From positions 62,001 through 126,000 of the forward strand of contig NZ_FOND01000009.1 in NCBI RefSeq assembly GCF_900112815.1: DNA of 64,000 nucleotides. The letters run 5' to 3'. Shown here piece after piece: positions 1-7,924 of the stretch. Source of the stretch: Blastococcus tunisiensis. GTDB taxonomy: Bacteria > Actinomycetota > Actinomycetes > Mycobacteriales > Geodermatophilaceae. Within the stretch, counting starts at the first letter, position 1. Every line of letters begins with the position of its first letter. The translations under genes were made by a program, and so were the position numbers. The notes under the pieces are model-generated. The model was given only the letters and a program-made list of their open reading frames with translations. It was not told the DNA's origin and searched no databases.

Positions 1-950
1 TCGGGGCGTTCGTCGACACCTTCGTCGACTCGGTGCCGGTGGACTCCGCCGACCCGTGGGTGACCCACGTCGCGGGCCACCCACCGGGTGCGCTGCTCGC
101 CTTCGTGCTCCTGGAGCGGATCGGTCTCGGCGGGCCGGGCTGGGCCGCGGTGCTGTGCATCGCCGGGGGAGCGCTGGCGGTGCCGGCCGTCCTCGTCACC
201 GTCCGTGCGGTCGCCGACGAGACCGCCGCGCGGGCGGTGGCTCCTTTCGCCGTCCTCTTCCCGGGCGCGGTGTGGGTGGCCACCAGCGCCGACGCGTTCT
301 TCGCCGGTGTCCTCGCCTGGGGGGTGGCGCTCCTCGCGCTGGCGGCGGCCCGGGGGCCGTCGAGGGCCGGGTATCTCCGGGCGGCGGCCGCCGGACTGCT
401 GCTGGGGCTGAGCCTGTTCCTGTCCTTCGGGCTGACCGCCGCCGGGCTGCTGGCCCTGGCCGTGGTGCTCGTGGGGCGGGACCGGCTGGACTGGGGCGGG
501 ACCGTGCGCCTCCTCGCGGTCGCCGCGGCGGGTGTGCTGCTGGTGTTCGTGGTGTTCACCGTCCAGGGCTACTGGTGGTTCGAGGGCATCGCGGTGGATG
601 CGCAGCGGGTCCGCGACGGCGCCGCGTACGACGACCGGGCGGCCCAGTACCCGTGGTTCCTCGCGGGCAATGTCGCCGCCGGGGCCGTCGCGGCCGGCCC
701 GGCGGTGGTCGCCGGCCTGGCCGGGCTCCGGGGCCGGCTGCGCTGGCTGCCGGTTGCGGCTCTGGCCGGGATGGCGGTGAGCGACCTCTCCGGGCTGGTG
801 CTGGGGGAGACCGAGCGGATCTGGCTGCCGTTCCTCGTCTGGCTGCTGCCCGCCACCGCCACGCTGCCGCCGGCGTCGCAGCGGTTCTGGCTGTCGCTCT
901 CGGCCGCGCTGGCGATCGTCGTGGAGGTCGTCGTCCGCACGCCCTGGTGA
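1..950 (+). CDS. Polytopic membrane protein, C-terminal part
   Basis: The frame is already open at the first base, so the N-terminus lies outside the window; about 315 residues are visible. It is a chain of hydrophobic segments separated by short Arg/Gly loops, giving roughly eight membrane helices. An HPPG motif near the visible start (HVAGHPPGALLAF) sits in a loop and resembles loops of GT-C type integral membrane glycosyltransferases; that assignment is an inference. It ends 7 bases before the convergent epimerase gene, so no room exists for a separate terminator. I do not recognise a specific family. Confidence 0.75.
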   Translation, partial: GAFVDTFVDSVPVDSADPWVTHVAGHPPGALLAFVLLERIGLGGPGWAAVLCIAGGALAVPAVLVTVRAVADETAARAVAPFAVLFPGAVWVATSADAFFAGVLAWGVALLALAAARGPSRAGYLRAAAAGLLLGLSLFLSFGLTAAGLLALAVVLVGRDRLDWGGTVRLLAVAAAGVLLVFVVFTVQGYWWFEGIAVDAQRVRDGAAYDDRAAQYPWFLAGNVAAGAVAAGPAVVAGLAGLRGRLRWLPVAALAGMAVSDLSGLVLGETERIWLPFLVWLLPATATLPPASQRFWLSLSAALAIVVEVVVRTPW

Positions 951-957
951 CGACGGG

Positions 958-2013
958 TCAGGGAGCGGGACGCAGGGGGTCGGTGGCGAAGGCGCGCATG
1001 CCGTCCTCGAAGGTGACCCGGGCGCGGAAACCGAGGTCCTCCTCGGCCAGGACCGGGCTCGCGACGACGTGCCGCACGTCGCCGATCCGGTACTCGCCGG
1101 TGACCTCCGGGTCCGGCCCGCCGAACGCCGCGGCCAGCGCCCGGGCCATGTCGCCCACGGTGTGCGGGGTTCCCGAGGCGACGTTGTAGGCGCGCAGGGA
1201 CGCCTCGGGCGGCTCGGCCTCCAGCGCCCGCAGGTTGGCGTCGGCGACGTCGGTGACGTGCACGAAGTCGCGCTGCTGCCCGCCGTCCTCGAACACCCGG
1301 GGCGCCCGCCCGGCCTCGAGCGCACTGCGGAAGATCGCGGCGACCCCGGCGTAGGGGGTGTCGCGGGGCATGTGCGGGCCGTAGACGTTGTGGTAGCGGA
1401 GGGCGACCACACCGCCGCCGGTGGACGCCGCCCAGGCCGACGCCAGGTGCTCCTGCCCCAGCTTGGTCGCGGCATAGGTGTTGCGCGGGTCGGGTGCGGC
1501 GTCCTCGGGCACCGTCGCCCAGGCCAGCTCGCGCCCGCAGTGCGGGCAGGGTGGCTCGAACCGGCCCTGCTCCAGCTCCTCGCGTCGCCGGGGGGCCGCC
1601 GGGACGACGCCGTGCTCGCGGCAGGTGTACCGGCCCTCGCCGTAGATCACCATCGAGCTGGCGAGCACCAGCCGCCCGATGCCAGCGCGCGCCATGGCGG
1701 CCAGCAGCACCGCCGTCCCGAGTTCGTTGATGCCGGCGTACTCGGGCATGTCCTGCACGTCGACGCCGAGCCCGACCATCGCCGCCTGGTGGCAGACCGC
1801 GTCGACCCCGTCCAGGGCGCGCTCCACGGTCGCGCGGTCGCGCACGTCGCCGACCAGCAGCTCGGCACCGTCCGGCATCGCGGGCTCGGCCCCGGCGCGG
1901 TGCACCGCCGGCAGCAGCGCGTCCAGGACCCGCACCTCGTGCCCCGCGTCCCGGCAGGCGCGGACGACGTGCGAGCCGATGAAGCCCGCTCCACCGGTGA
2001 CCAGGATCCGCAC
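958..2013 (-). CDS. NAD-dependent epimerase/dehydratase (extended SDR)
   Basis: A 351-residue nucleotide-sugar type epimerase. The N-terminal Rossmann motif GGAGFIGSH and the catalytic YxxxK (YAATK) are both present. Between them lies an insertion with a Cys cluster, one Cys in YTCREHG and a CPHC pair some 25-30 residues later, which looks like a small metal-binding knuckle and is unusual for sugar epimerases. The GTG start at 2013 begins exactly at the Rossmann strand and lies 2 bases after the upstream methyltransferase stop, so the two are translationally coupled. The longer open frame upstream is a shadow of the methyltransferase. Substrate unknown; probably a cell-surface or secondary-metabolite sugar. 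Confidence 0.9.
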   Translation of the reverse strand: MRILVTGGAGFIGSHVVRACRDAGHEVRVLDALLPAVHRAGAEPAMPDGAELLVGDVRDRATVERALDGVDAVCHQAAMVGLGVDVQDMPEYAGINELGTAVLLAAMARAGIGRLVLASSMVIYGEGRYTCREHGVVPAAPRRREELEQGRFEPPCPHCGRELAWATVPEDAAPDPRNTYAATKLGQEHLASAWAASTGGGVVALRYHNVYGPHMPRDTPYAGVAAIFRSALEAGRAPRVFEDGGQQRDFVHVTDVADANLRALEAEPPEASLRAYNVASGTPHTVGDMARALAAAFGGPDPEVTGEYRIGDVRHVVASPVLAEEDLGFRARVTFEDGMRAFATDPLRPAP

Positions 2014-2015
2014 GG

Positions 2016-2726
2016 TCAGGACGCCAGGTCGACGGCTGCCGCGACGCCCGTGCCGGCGGGCGGCACCAGGGCGGCGAAGGACCGGCCGCAGCGGGTCCAC
2101 GTCTCGTCGACGTGCAGACCCGCCTCCGCGGCCGGTTCCCCGACGGCGTCGGCGCCGACGTGCGCCCAGTCGAACCAGGTGCCCCGTCGGCTGCCGCATT
2201 CCAGCCGGACCCGGTCGGACCGCAGACCGGTGCCCGGCGGGTCGAGCTCCACGAGCACCCGGCCGGCGGGACCGATCAGCTCGCGGCACCGGGCCAGGAG
2301 GACCGACGGGTCGCCGCCGATCCCGATGTTGCCGTCGGCCAGCAGGACGGTGTCCCAGCCCCCCTCGCCCGGCACCGGCTCGAAGATCGAGCGGACCAGC
2401 GCCGTCGCGCCGGCGCTCCGGGCCAGCCGCACGGCCGTCCGGGAGGTGTCCACCCCTGCGGCGTCGCGTCCTTGACGGGCCAGCTCGGCGACCAGCCGGC
2501 CGGGACCGCAGCCGGCGTCGAGCACGGCGCCGTCGGCGTGGTCGAGCAGGTCGCGATCGGTGGGGTCGGCGCCGCCGCACCACCGGCGCAGTGACTCGGC
2601 CAGCGGGTGGCGGGTGCCCCCCTCGTAGCGCGCGTACCAGTGGCGGTGCCCGTCGGGCTGGTCCATGGAACTCAGCGCGACCGCGTACAGGTCAGTCGTC
2701 GGCAGCTCGGTGGTCGCGCGGCTCAT
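2016..2726 (-). CDS. Class I SAM-dependent methyltransferase
   Basis: A 236-residue protein with the SAM-binding motif I LDAGCGPGRLVAEL followed by an acidic end of strand 2 (AAGVD), and a conserved DGNIGIGGDP stretch in the place of motif IV. The ATG start has only a modest ribosome site. It is the first gene of a two-gene unit with the epimerase (2-base gap). Related methyltransferase/epimerase pairs occur in actinobacterial clusters with a molybdopterin oxidoreductase and glycosyltransferases (recollection). The methyl acceptor cannot be read from the sequence. Confidence 0.88.
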   Translation of the reverse strand: MSRATTELPTTDLYAVALSSMDQPDGHRHWYARYEGGTRHPLAESLRRWCGGADPTDRDLLDHADGAVLDAGCGPGRLVAELARQGRDAAGVDTSRTAVRLARSAGATALVRSIFEPVPGEGGWDTVLLADGNIGIGGDPSVLLARCRELIGPAGRVLVELDPPGTGLRSDRVRLECGSRRGTWFDWAHVGADAVGEPAAEAGLHVDETWTRCGRSFAALVPPAGTGVAAAVDLAS

Positions 2727-2744
2727 CGGCGCCGCCCCGTCCCC

Positions 2745-2882
2745 TCAGCGGTCGAGGGGCGGCATCCGGGGCCTCCGTGCGTCGTCGCAGAACCCCGTCG
2801 GCATGGCCGAGCCGTTCGGTTCGTCGTCCTCGTACCCACCCGGTCCGTCCTGTCGCTGGCTCTGCGTGCGGATCCAGGGCAT
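2745..2882 (-). CDS. Candidate 45-residue small protein
   Basis: The 305-base gap 2727-3031 holds no large gene. On the minus strand it contains this short frame starting at ATG (2882), with a purine-rich stretch containing GGAGG about 12 bases upstream. The peptide is rich in Gln, Asp, Gly and Pro and includes GGYEDDEPNGSAMPTGF and one Cys. Third codon positions are mostly G or C, but that is also true of noncoding DNA here. Same strand and order as the lipoprotein and methyltransferase. It may be a real small gene or chance; nothing recognised. Confidence 0.25.
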   Translation of the reverse strand: MPWIRTQSQRQDGPGGYEDDEPNGSAMPTGFCDDARRPRMPPLDR

Positions 2883-3031
2883 GCCCCTGCGCCGCCTCCG
2901 GCAACCGTCGGCGACCCGAAAACACCTCGGCCAACCCGATTGCCCGCCATCGGTCGACGGCGGGCGCCGGCTCCGGCAGGAGTGACGGGTCCGTGGTGCC
3001 CGTGCCGGTCCGGTCCTGCCGGCCGGCGCCG

Positions 3032-3577
3032 TCACGCAGGCGCGGGTGCGCCGTCCGGGGTGACGACGAGCCAGCGGCCGCCGTTCTCCACCACGTCGTG
3101 GCAGAGCACCTGCCCCGGGCCCTCGTGGGCGTAGTAGTAGAGCGGGTGGCCGCCGTAGGTGACCTGGGTCGAGCCGTCGTCCCGGGCCACCGTGCCCAGC
3201 AGAACGGCCCGTGCGTCGCCGGTCGCCTGCGGCGCCCCGGTGGTGAGCACCGGGGGCCACGCGACGGCGCACTCGCCGTAGCACGCGGGGCGGCCGTCCG
3301 TCTCGATCTCGAACAGGTAGACGGCCTGGCCCGGCTCGTCGAACAGCATCGGGCCGAACTCGCTGTCGCCGACGGTGACGGGTGTCCCGGCCGCGACCGG
3401 TGGCGCCGCCGGCGGGGATGCCTCGCTCGGGGCGGGAGCCGGCGAGGACGTCGTCGTCCCCGCTGCCGGCGCCACCCCCGGGTCGTCGGCGGCGGGGCTG
3501 CCGCAGGCGGACACGGCCAGGACGGCCACCGCGCCGACGACGAGGCGGCGAGAGGCCCGGGCGGGTGCGTCGCTCAC
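3032..3577 (-). CDS. Secreted-repeat lipoprotein (Lipoprotein_15/COG4315 type)
   Basis: A 181-residue lipoprotein. A basic n-region, a hydrophobic stretch and the lipobox LAVSAC give a lipidated Cys near residue 25. A Pro/Ala/Ser/Thr linker follows, then two copies of the family's YLFxxD / YYYAHE type repeat with the surrounding CYGECAVAWPP and GGHPLYYY motifs, typical of PF03640 'secreted repeat of unknown function'. GTG 3577 is preferred over ATG 3613 because it gives a normal-length signal peptide; the ATG adds 12 residues. Function unknown in the family; some members sit beside respiratory or molybdo-enzymes. Confidence 0.85.
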   Translation of the reverse strand: MSDAPARASRRLVVGAVAVLAVSACGSPAADDPGVAPAAGTTTSSPAPAPSEASPPAAPPVAAGTPVTVGDSEFGPMLFDEPGQAVYLFEIETDGRPACYGECAVAWPPVLTTGAPQATGDARAVLLGTVARDDGSTQVTYGGHPLYYYAHEGPGQVLCHDVVENGGRWLVVTPDGAPAPA

Positions 3578-3680
3578 GGGGTCCGCCAGGTGGTCTCGGG
3601 GTCGGGGTTCCATCGTGGACCGCGGTCGCGCCCTGTCAATGGGGCGGGCGGAGTCCGCCCCTCGCTAGGCTCCCGGCCAC

Positions 3681-3728
3681 ATGAGTGCGATCGGGCAGGG
3701 GCGGACGTCGGCGGGTGGTCCCCGGTGA
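3681..3728 (+). CDS. Short upstream ORF overlapping cobU
   Basis: A 15-codon frame starting with ATG at 3681 and ending in TGA at 3726-3728. That TGA overlaps the cobU GTG (3725-3727) in the 4-base GTGA arrangement used for coupled translation in this window. A -10-like TAGGCT lies at 3666-3671, 9 bases before the ATG. cobU itself has no good ribosome site, so reinitiation from this short frame is plausible. The coding status is an inference. Confidence 0.35.
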   Translation: MSAIGQGRTSAGGPR

Positions 3729-4270
3729 TCGGACGCCCCCGGCGCCGGGTGCTCGTGCTCGGCGGCGCGCGGTCGGGCAAGTCCTCCTACGCCGAGGGGC
3801 TGCTGAGCCGCGAGCGCTCGGTCGACTACGTGGCCTGCGGCCTCCGGCCGGACGACGACGACCCCGAGTGGGCCGACCGGGTCGCCCGGCACCGGGCCCG
3901 CCGTCCCGCGTCCTGGACCACCGTCGAGACCATCGACCTGCTCGACGTGCTGGGCAGTCCCGGACCGCCGGTGCTCGTCGACTGCCTGACCACCTGGCTG
4001 GCCCGGGTCATGGACGAGTGCGCGGTGTGGACCGGCGACCCCGGTTCGGACGCGCGGCTGGCCGCGGCCGTCGACGACGTCGTCGGCGCCTGGGCGAGCA
4101 CCCGCCGGCGGGTCATCGGCGTCAGCAACGAGGTCGGCTCCGGGATCGTCCCGGCCACGCCGTCGGGACGGCGGTTCCGCGACGAGCTGGGCGTGCTCAA
4201 CGCCCGGATCGCCGCGGCGTCGGACCGGGTGTGGCTGGTGACCGCCGGTCTGCCGCAGCGGCTGCGGTGA
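3725..4270 (+). CDS. cobU: Adenosylcobinamide kinase / guanylyltransferase
   Basis: A 181-residue enzyme of cobalamin nucleotide-loop assembly: it phosphorylates adenosylcobinamide and transfers GMP to it. Visible are the P-loop GGARSGKSSYAE near the N-terminus, the central VDCLTTW strand, and the C-terminal NEVGSGIVP motif typical of CobU. GTG 3725 is the only start that precedes the P-loop closely; the longer open frame is a shadow of other genes. cobS and cobT are not adjacent, so the pathway is split in this genome. Convergent with the next gene, with only 3 bases between the stops. Confidence 0.93.
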   Translation: MIGRPRRRVLVLGGARSGKSSYAEGLLSRERSVDYVACGLRPDDDDPEWADRVARHRARRPASWTTVETIDLLDVLGSPGPPVLVDCLTTWLARVMDECAVWTGDPGSDARLAAAVDDVVGAWASTRRRVIGVSNEVGSGIVPATPSGRRFRDELGVLNARIAAASDRVWLVTAGLPQRLR

Positions 4271-4273
4271 GGT

Positions 4274-5347
4274 TCAGAGCCTGACCACGCCGCCGTCGGT
4301 GGCGCTGCGGCGGGCCGCGTCCAGCACGGTCATCGACGCGACGGCGTCCTCCGGCTCGACCGGCACCGGCCCGAGGCCGCGTACCGCACGGGCGAAGGCC
4401 GGGTAGAAGGAGTCCCAGGCGCCGTTCTCGGTGGGCACGGTCTGCCCGTCGGCACCGCGGTAGACCTTGCCCCACCGATCGGCCGGCTCGGCTCCCCAGT
4501 CGGCACCAAGCGACGCCGGTGTCCGCCCGTCCAGCAGCAGCTCCTCCTGGGCGTCCATGAGGGTGCGGTTGACGTAGCCGCCTGCGGTGCCCGACACCCG
4601 GTACCGCGGGCCCGGAGCGCTCTGGCTCCAGCTGCCCCAGAGGTGCGACCGGGCACCGCCGGCGTGCGTGAGGGAGACGAAGACGTCGTCGTCGAGCCCG
4701 TCCTCCCGCAACCGCCACTCGGCGTACACCGACGCGACCGGCCCCAGCAGGACCAGCGCCTGGTCGACCAGGTGGCTGCCGAAGTCGAGCAGCGTGCCAC
4801 CGCCGGAAGCTCCGGGCCCGGTCCCGGGGGCCATCCGCTCGAAGCGGGACTCGAAGCGCACGACCTCGCCCAGCTCGCCGTCGGCGACGAGCCGCCGGAC
4901 GGTCAGGAAGTCGGAATCCCACCGCCGGTTCTGGTACGGCGACAGCGGCAGGTCGAGCCGGCGGGCCAGGTCCACGGTGCTCCGCGCCGCCGCGGCGTCG
5001 AGGGCGAAGGGCTTGTCGCAGACGACCGCGAGCCCGAGCTCCAGCGCCCGGTCGGTCAGCTCGCTGTGCGTCGTGGCGGGCGTGGAGATGGCCACCGCCT
5101 CCGCGCCGGCGGCGGCGAGCTCCTCGAGCGAGCCGAAGGTGCCGCGGCCGGGGGAGTCCTCCGCCACCAGCGCGCGCCGCTCGTCGGAGGACGTCACGAC
5201 CCCCAGGAACTCGCACTCCGGCGCGGCACCGATCAGCGGCGCGTGGAACCACCGCCCGCCGAAGCCGTAGCCGACGAGGCCGAAGCGGACGGGCGGGGAG
5301 GGGACGGCGGGGCTGGTGGTCATCGACCGATTCTCGCCGACGCTCAT
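4274..5347 (-). CDS. Gfo/Idh/MocA family oxidoreductase
   Basis: A 357-residue NAD(P)-dependent dehydrogenase. The Rossmann motif GLVGYGFGGRWFHAPL is followed by the family's CDKPFALD motif (EKP-like lysine) and the C-terminal domain with GSHLVDQAL. The ATG at 5347 overlaps the upstream permease stop as ATGA, favouring coupled translation; ATG 5323 (eight residues shorter) is an alternative with a weak ribosome site. Pairing with an amino-acid/amine permease suggests a catabolic or uptake-linked role, but the substrate is not evident. Confidence 0.9.
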   Translation of the reverse strand: MSVGENRSMTTSPAVPSPPVRFGLVGYGFGGRWFHAPLIGAAPECEFLGVVTSSDERRALVAEDSPGRGTFGSLEELAAAGAEAVAISTPATTHSELTDRALELGLAVVCDKPFALDAAAARSTVDLARRLDLPLSPYQNRRWDSDFLTVRRLVADGELGEVVRFESRFERMAPGTGPGASGGGTLLDFGSHLVDQALVLLGPVASVYAEWRLREDGLDDDVFVSLTHAGGARSHLWGSWSQSAPGPRYRVSGTAGGYVNRTLMDAQEELLLDGRTPASLGADWGAEPADRWGKVYRGADGQTVPTENGAWDSFYPAFARAVRGLGPVPVEPEDAVASMTVLDAARRSATDGGVVRL

Positions 5348-6597
5348 GGCGCCAGGCGCAGGCGCAGGACGCGGTACAGCGCGCCGACGAGCAGGACGAC
5401 GACGCCGGCGAGCACCGACTGCCAAGGCAGGGTCGCGGCGAGCACGAGACAGCCCGCCGCACCGGCCACTTGGAGGGCCCGGGGCCAGCGCCGGTGCTCG
5501 GCGGTCTGGGTGAACGCGGCCGCGTTGGCGACGAGGTAGTAGAGGAGCACGCCGAAGGACGAGAACCCGATGACCGCGCGCAGGTCGACGACCAGGACCA
5601 GCAGGCAGACCAGCCCGCCGAGGACGAGCTCCGCGTGGTGCGGCACCCGGTGGCGCGGGTGCACCGCGGCCAGCCACCGCGGGAGGTCCCCGGTGCGGGC
5701 CATGGCCAGACCGGTCCGGCCGACCCCCGCGACGAGGCCGAGCAGGGCGCCCAGCGCAGCGGCCGTCGCCCCGACTCGGACGACGGGGGAGGCCCAGTCC
5801 CACGGGCCCGCGGCCACGGCGTCGGCCAGCGGGGCGGCCGAGCCGGCGATCCGGTCCGGTCCGAGGGCGACCAGCAGGGTGACGGCGACGACGGCGTAGA
5901 CGACGACCGCGAGGCCCAGGGCCAGGGGGATGGCGCGGGGGATGGTCCGCGCCGGATCCCGCACCTCCTCGCCCATGGTGGCGATGCGCGCGTAGCCGGC
6001 GAAGGCGAAGAAGAGCAGGCCGGCCGACTGCAGGACGCCGTACCAGCCCAGCTCGCCGGCGGTCCAGGTCAGGAGCCGGTCGCCGTCGGCCCCGCTGCCG
6101 ACCAGGCTCGCGACGACGGCGACGGCCAGCGCGCACAGGACGACGGTGACCAGGACGCGGGTGACCCCGGCGGTCCGCGTGACCCCGCGGTAGTTGACCG
6201 CGACCAGGGCGACGACCGCGGCGACGGCGACCGGGCGCTGCCAGGCGGCCGGGACGGCGTAGGCGGCGACCGTCAGCGCCATCGCCGCGCAGCTCGCGGT
6301 CTTGCCGACGACGAACGACCACCCGGCGAGGAACCCCCACCACGGCCCGAGCCGCTCGCGGCCGTAGAGGTAGGTGCCGCCGGACTCCGGGTACTGCGCC
6401 GCCAGCTGCGCGGACGCCGTGGCGTTGCAGTACGCGACGGCGGCGGCGAGCGCCAGGCCGATCAGCAGGCCGGTGCCGGCGGCCCGCGCGGCCGGTCCGA
6501 AGGCGGCGAAGACCCCGGCGCCGATCATCGAGCCGAGCCCGATGACGACGGCGTCCGTGGTGCCCAGCCGGCGGGCCAGCCCGGGGCTGCTGGTCAT
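5344..6597 (-). CDS. APC-superfamily amino acid/amine permease
   Basis: A 417-residue transporter with about 12 hydrophobic helices. The N-terminal GLGSMIGAGVFAAFGPAA is the canonical unwound helix-1 motif of LeuT-fold amino-acid permeases that contacts the substrate backbone. GEEVRDPARTIPRA in the middle is the conserved loop of the family. First gene of a coupled pair with the Gfo/Idh/MocA oxidoreductase (4-base overlap). Substrate not predictable. Confidence 0.92.
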   Translation of the reverse strand: MTSSPGLARRLGTTDAVVIGLGSMIGAGVFAAFGPAARAAGTGLLIGLALAAAVAYCNATASAQLAAQYPESGGTYLYGRERLGPWWGFLAGWSFVVGKTASCAAMALTVAAYAVPAAWQRPVAVAAVVALVAVNYRGVTRTAGVTRVLVTVVLCALAVAVVASLVGSGADGDRLLTWTAGELGWYGVLQSAGLLFFAFAGYARIATMGEEVRDPARTIPRAIPLALGLAVVVYAVVAVTLLVALGPDRIAGSAAPLADAVAAGPWDWASPVVRVGATAAALGALLGLVAGVGRTGLAMARTGDLPRWLAAVHPRHRVPHHAELVLGGLVCLLVLVVDLRAVIGFSSFGVLLYYLVANAAAFTQTAEHRRWPRALQVAGAAGCLVLAATLPWQSVLAGVVVLLVGALYRVLRLRLAP

Positions 6598-6677
6598 GTC
6601 CCCCCTCGGTCGTCCGTGCCCTGCGACCTCATCACACCGTCGCCGCCTCCCGGGGCGGTGCGGGCGGCTGTGCCAGG

Positions 6678-7376
6678 GTGACCGCCGTGTCCGTGCTCCC
6701 CGCCGTCGTCCTGGGCGTCGCCGGGGTCCTCGTCGGGGGCGTCGTAGGCATCCTCGTCAACCGGGCCGCGGGCCGGTTCCCCTGGCCTCCTGCGCCGAGC
6801 ATCGGCCTCCTGGTCGAACGCGGGGCGACCGCCGTGCGGCCACCGGCCGTCGAGCTGGTGTCCGCCGGGCTCTTCGCCCTGCTGGGCCTCCGGTTCGGCT
6901 GGTCGTCGGACCTGGCCGCGTGGGCCTGGTTCCTCGCGGTCGCCCTGCTGCTGGCCGTCGTCGACCTGCGCGAGCAGCTGCTGCCCAACCGGATCCTGCT
7001 GCCCGGCGGCATCGGGTCGGCCGTCCTCCTGGTGCTCGCCGCGGCGCTCGACGACGGCTGGCCGGACCTGCTGCGCGCGGCCGTCGCCGCCGCGATCTGC
7101 TTCGCCGTCCTGCTCGTCATGGCCCTGCTCGCCCCCGCCGGCCTCGGCATGGGGGACGTGAAGCTGGCCGGTCTGCTGGGGCTGATGCTCGGCTGGCTGG
7201 GCTGGCCGGCCGTCCTGCTCGGCTTCTTCGCCGGGTTCCTCCTCCAGGCCCTCGTGGGGCTCGTCCTGCTGGTGCTCCGGCGGGCCGGGCGGCGGACCGA
7301 GCTGCCCTTCGGACCCGCCCTGCTCGCCGGCACGTTCGCCGCGGCGCTCGCGTCCGGGGGCTGGGCCGCGCTGTAA
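6678..7376 (+). CDS. tadV: Prepilin peptidase, A24 family
   Basis: A 232-residue integral membrane aspartyl protease that trims prepilins. The two catalytic aspartates lie in VDLREQLLPNR and in GMGDVKLAGLLG (the GxGD motif). Six or more hydrophobic helices are visible. The N-terminal zinc/methyltransferase domain of classical PilD is absent, as usual for Tad-type enzymes. GTG 6678 is taken as start. It precedes the Tad pilus locus on the same strand but is separated from flp by 238 bases with an inverted repeat, so it is probably transcribed separately. Confidence 0.9.
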   Translation: MTAVSVLPAVVLGVAGVLVGGVVGILVNRAAGRFPWPPAPSIGLLVERGATAVRPPAVELVSAGLFALLGLRFGWSSDLAAWAWFLAVALLLAVVDLREQLLPNRILLPGGIGSAVLLVLAAALDDGWPDLLRAAVAAAICFAVLLVMALLAPAGLGMGDVKLAGLLGLMLGWLGWPAVLLGFFAGFLLQALVGLVLLVLRRAGRRTELPFGPALLAGTFAAALASGGWAAL

Positions 7377-7396
7377 CGCACCTCTCACGCTCGGAC

Positions 7397-7434
7397 GTCA
7401 CACTCCGTCACCGTGTCGAGCGACGGAGTGTCAC
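7397..7434. terminator. Inverted repeat after the prepilin peptidase gene
   Basis: Arms of 13 bases at 7397-7409 and 7422-7434 pair at 12 of 13 positions around a 12-base loop. It lies 20 bases after the peptidase stop and about 180 bases before flp. No T-run follows. A transcription terminator or processing site is likely; a regulator site for flp is possible. Confidence 0.45.
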
Positions 7435-7614
7435 CGGTTCGGGTCCCGGATCAGCGGTTCTGACGCACCGTGACGCCGTCCGGGGGTCCCCCTTCCGGGT
7501 GACGGCACTGACCGTAGGACTCCCGTTACTGCTGGTGAGCCCCGATCTTGGGGGAGCCGCGACCCAGGTCACCACGACCCGATCAGTCGACGGCGGACCT
7601 CTGAGGAGATCACC

Positions 7615-7812
7615 GTGCTCAACCTCTTCACCGCCCTGCAGACCCTGGCCTTCACCGTCTCCGACCGCCTCAAGTCGGAGGAGAAGGGCGCCAGCGCCGT
7701 CGAGTACGCGCTGCTCGTCGCCGGCATCTCCGCCGTGCTCGTCATCGCCATCGCCGCCTTCGGCGACAAGCTCTCGGCCCTGTTCAGCAGCATCAACATC
7801 AGCGGTAAGTGA
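7615..7812 (+). CDS. flp: Flp/Fap-type type IVb pilin
   Basis: A 65-residue pilin, the structural subunit of the Tad pilus. The motif GASAVEYALLVAGISAVLV shows the class IVb cleavage site (after Gly, with Glu at +5 and Tyr at +6) at the start of a single hydrophobic helix. GTG 7615 follows the ribosome site GAGGAG. It heads the Tad gene cluster, and a strong hairpin directly follows it, consistent with higher expression of pilin than of the assembly genes. Confidence 0.93.
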   Translation: MLNLFTALQTLAFTVSDRLKSEEKGASAVEYALLVAGISAVLVIAIAAFGDKLSALFSSINISGK

Positions 7813-7848
7813 CCACTCCCGTCCGTTGACCGACGCGGGTCGTGGTCG

Positions 7849-7877
7849 GGCGGCACGGTCCACGGGACCGTGCCGCC
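7849..7877 (+). terminator. Strong hairpin between flp and tadE
   Basis: A perfect 13-base-pair GC-rich stem (7849-7861 with 7865-7877) with a 3-base loop, 36 bases after the flp stop and 47 bases before tadE. No T-tract. Position suggests partial termination or a 3' stabilising structure for the pilin mRNA. Confidence 0.6.
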
Positions 7878-7924
7878 GGACACCGCCGGCACCCCCCACA
7901 GATTCCTGGAAGGAGGAACGCGAG

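Noticed and set aside
1679-3724. Long plus-strand frame running into cobU
   Set aside because: Arg/Pro/Gly-rich shadow of the epimerase, methyltransferase and lipoprotein genes; only the last 181 codons match CobU.
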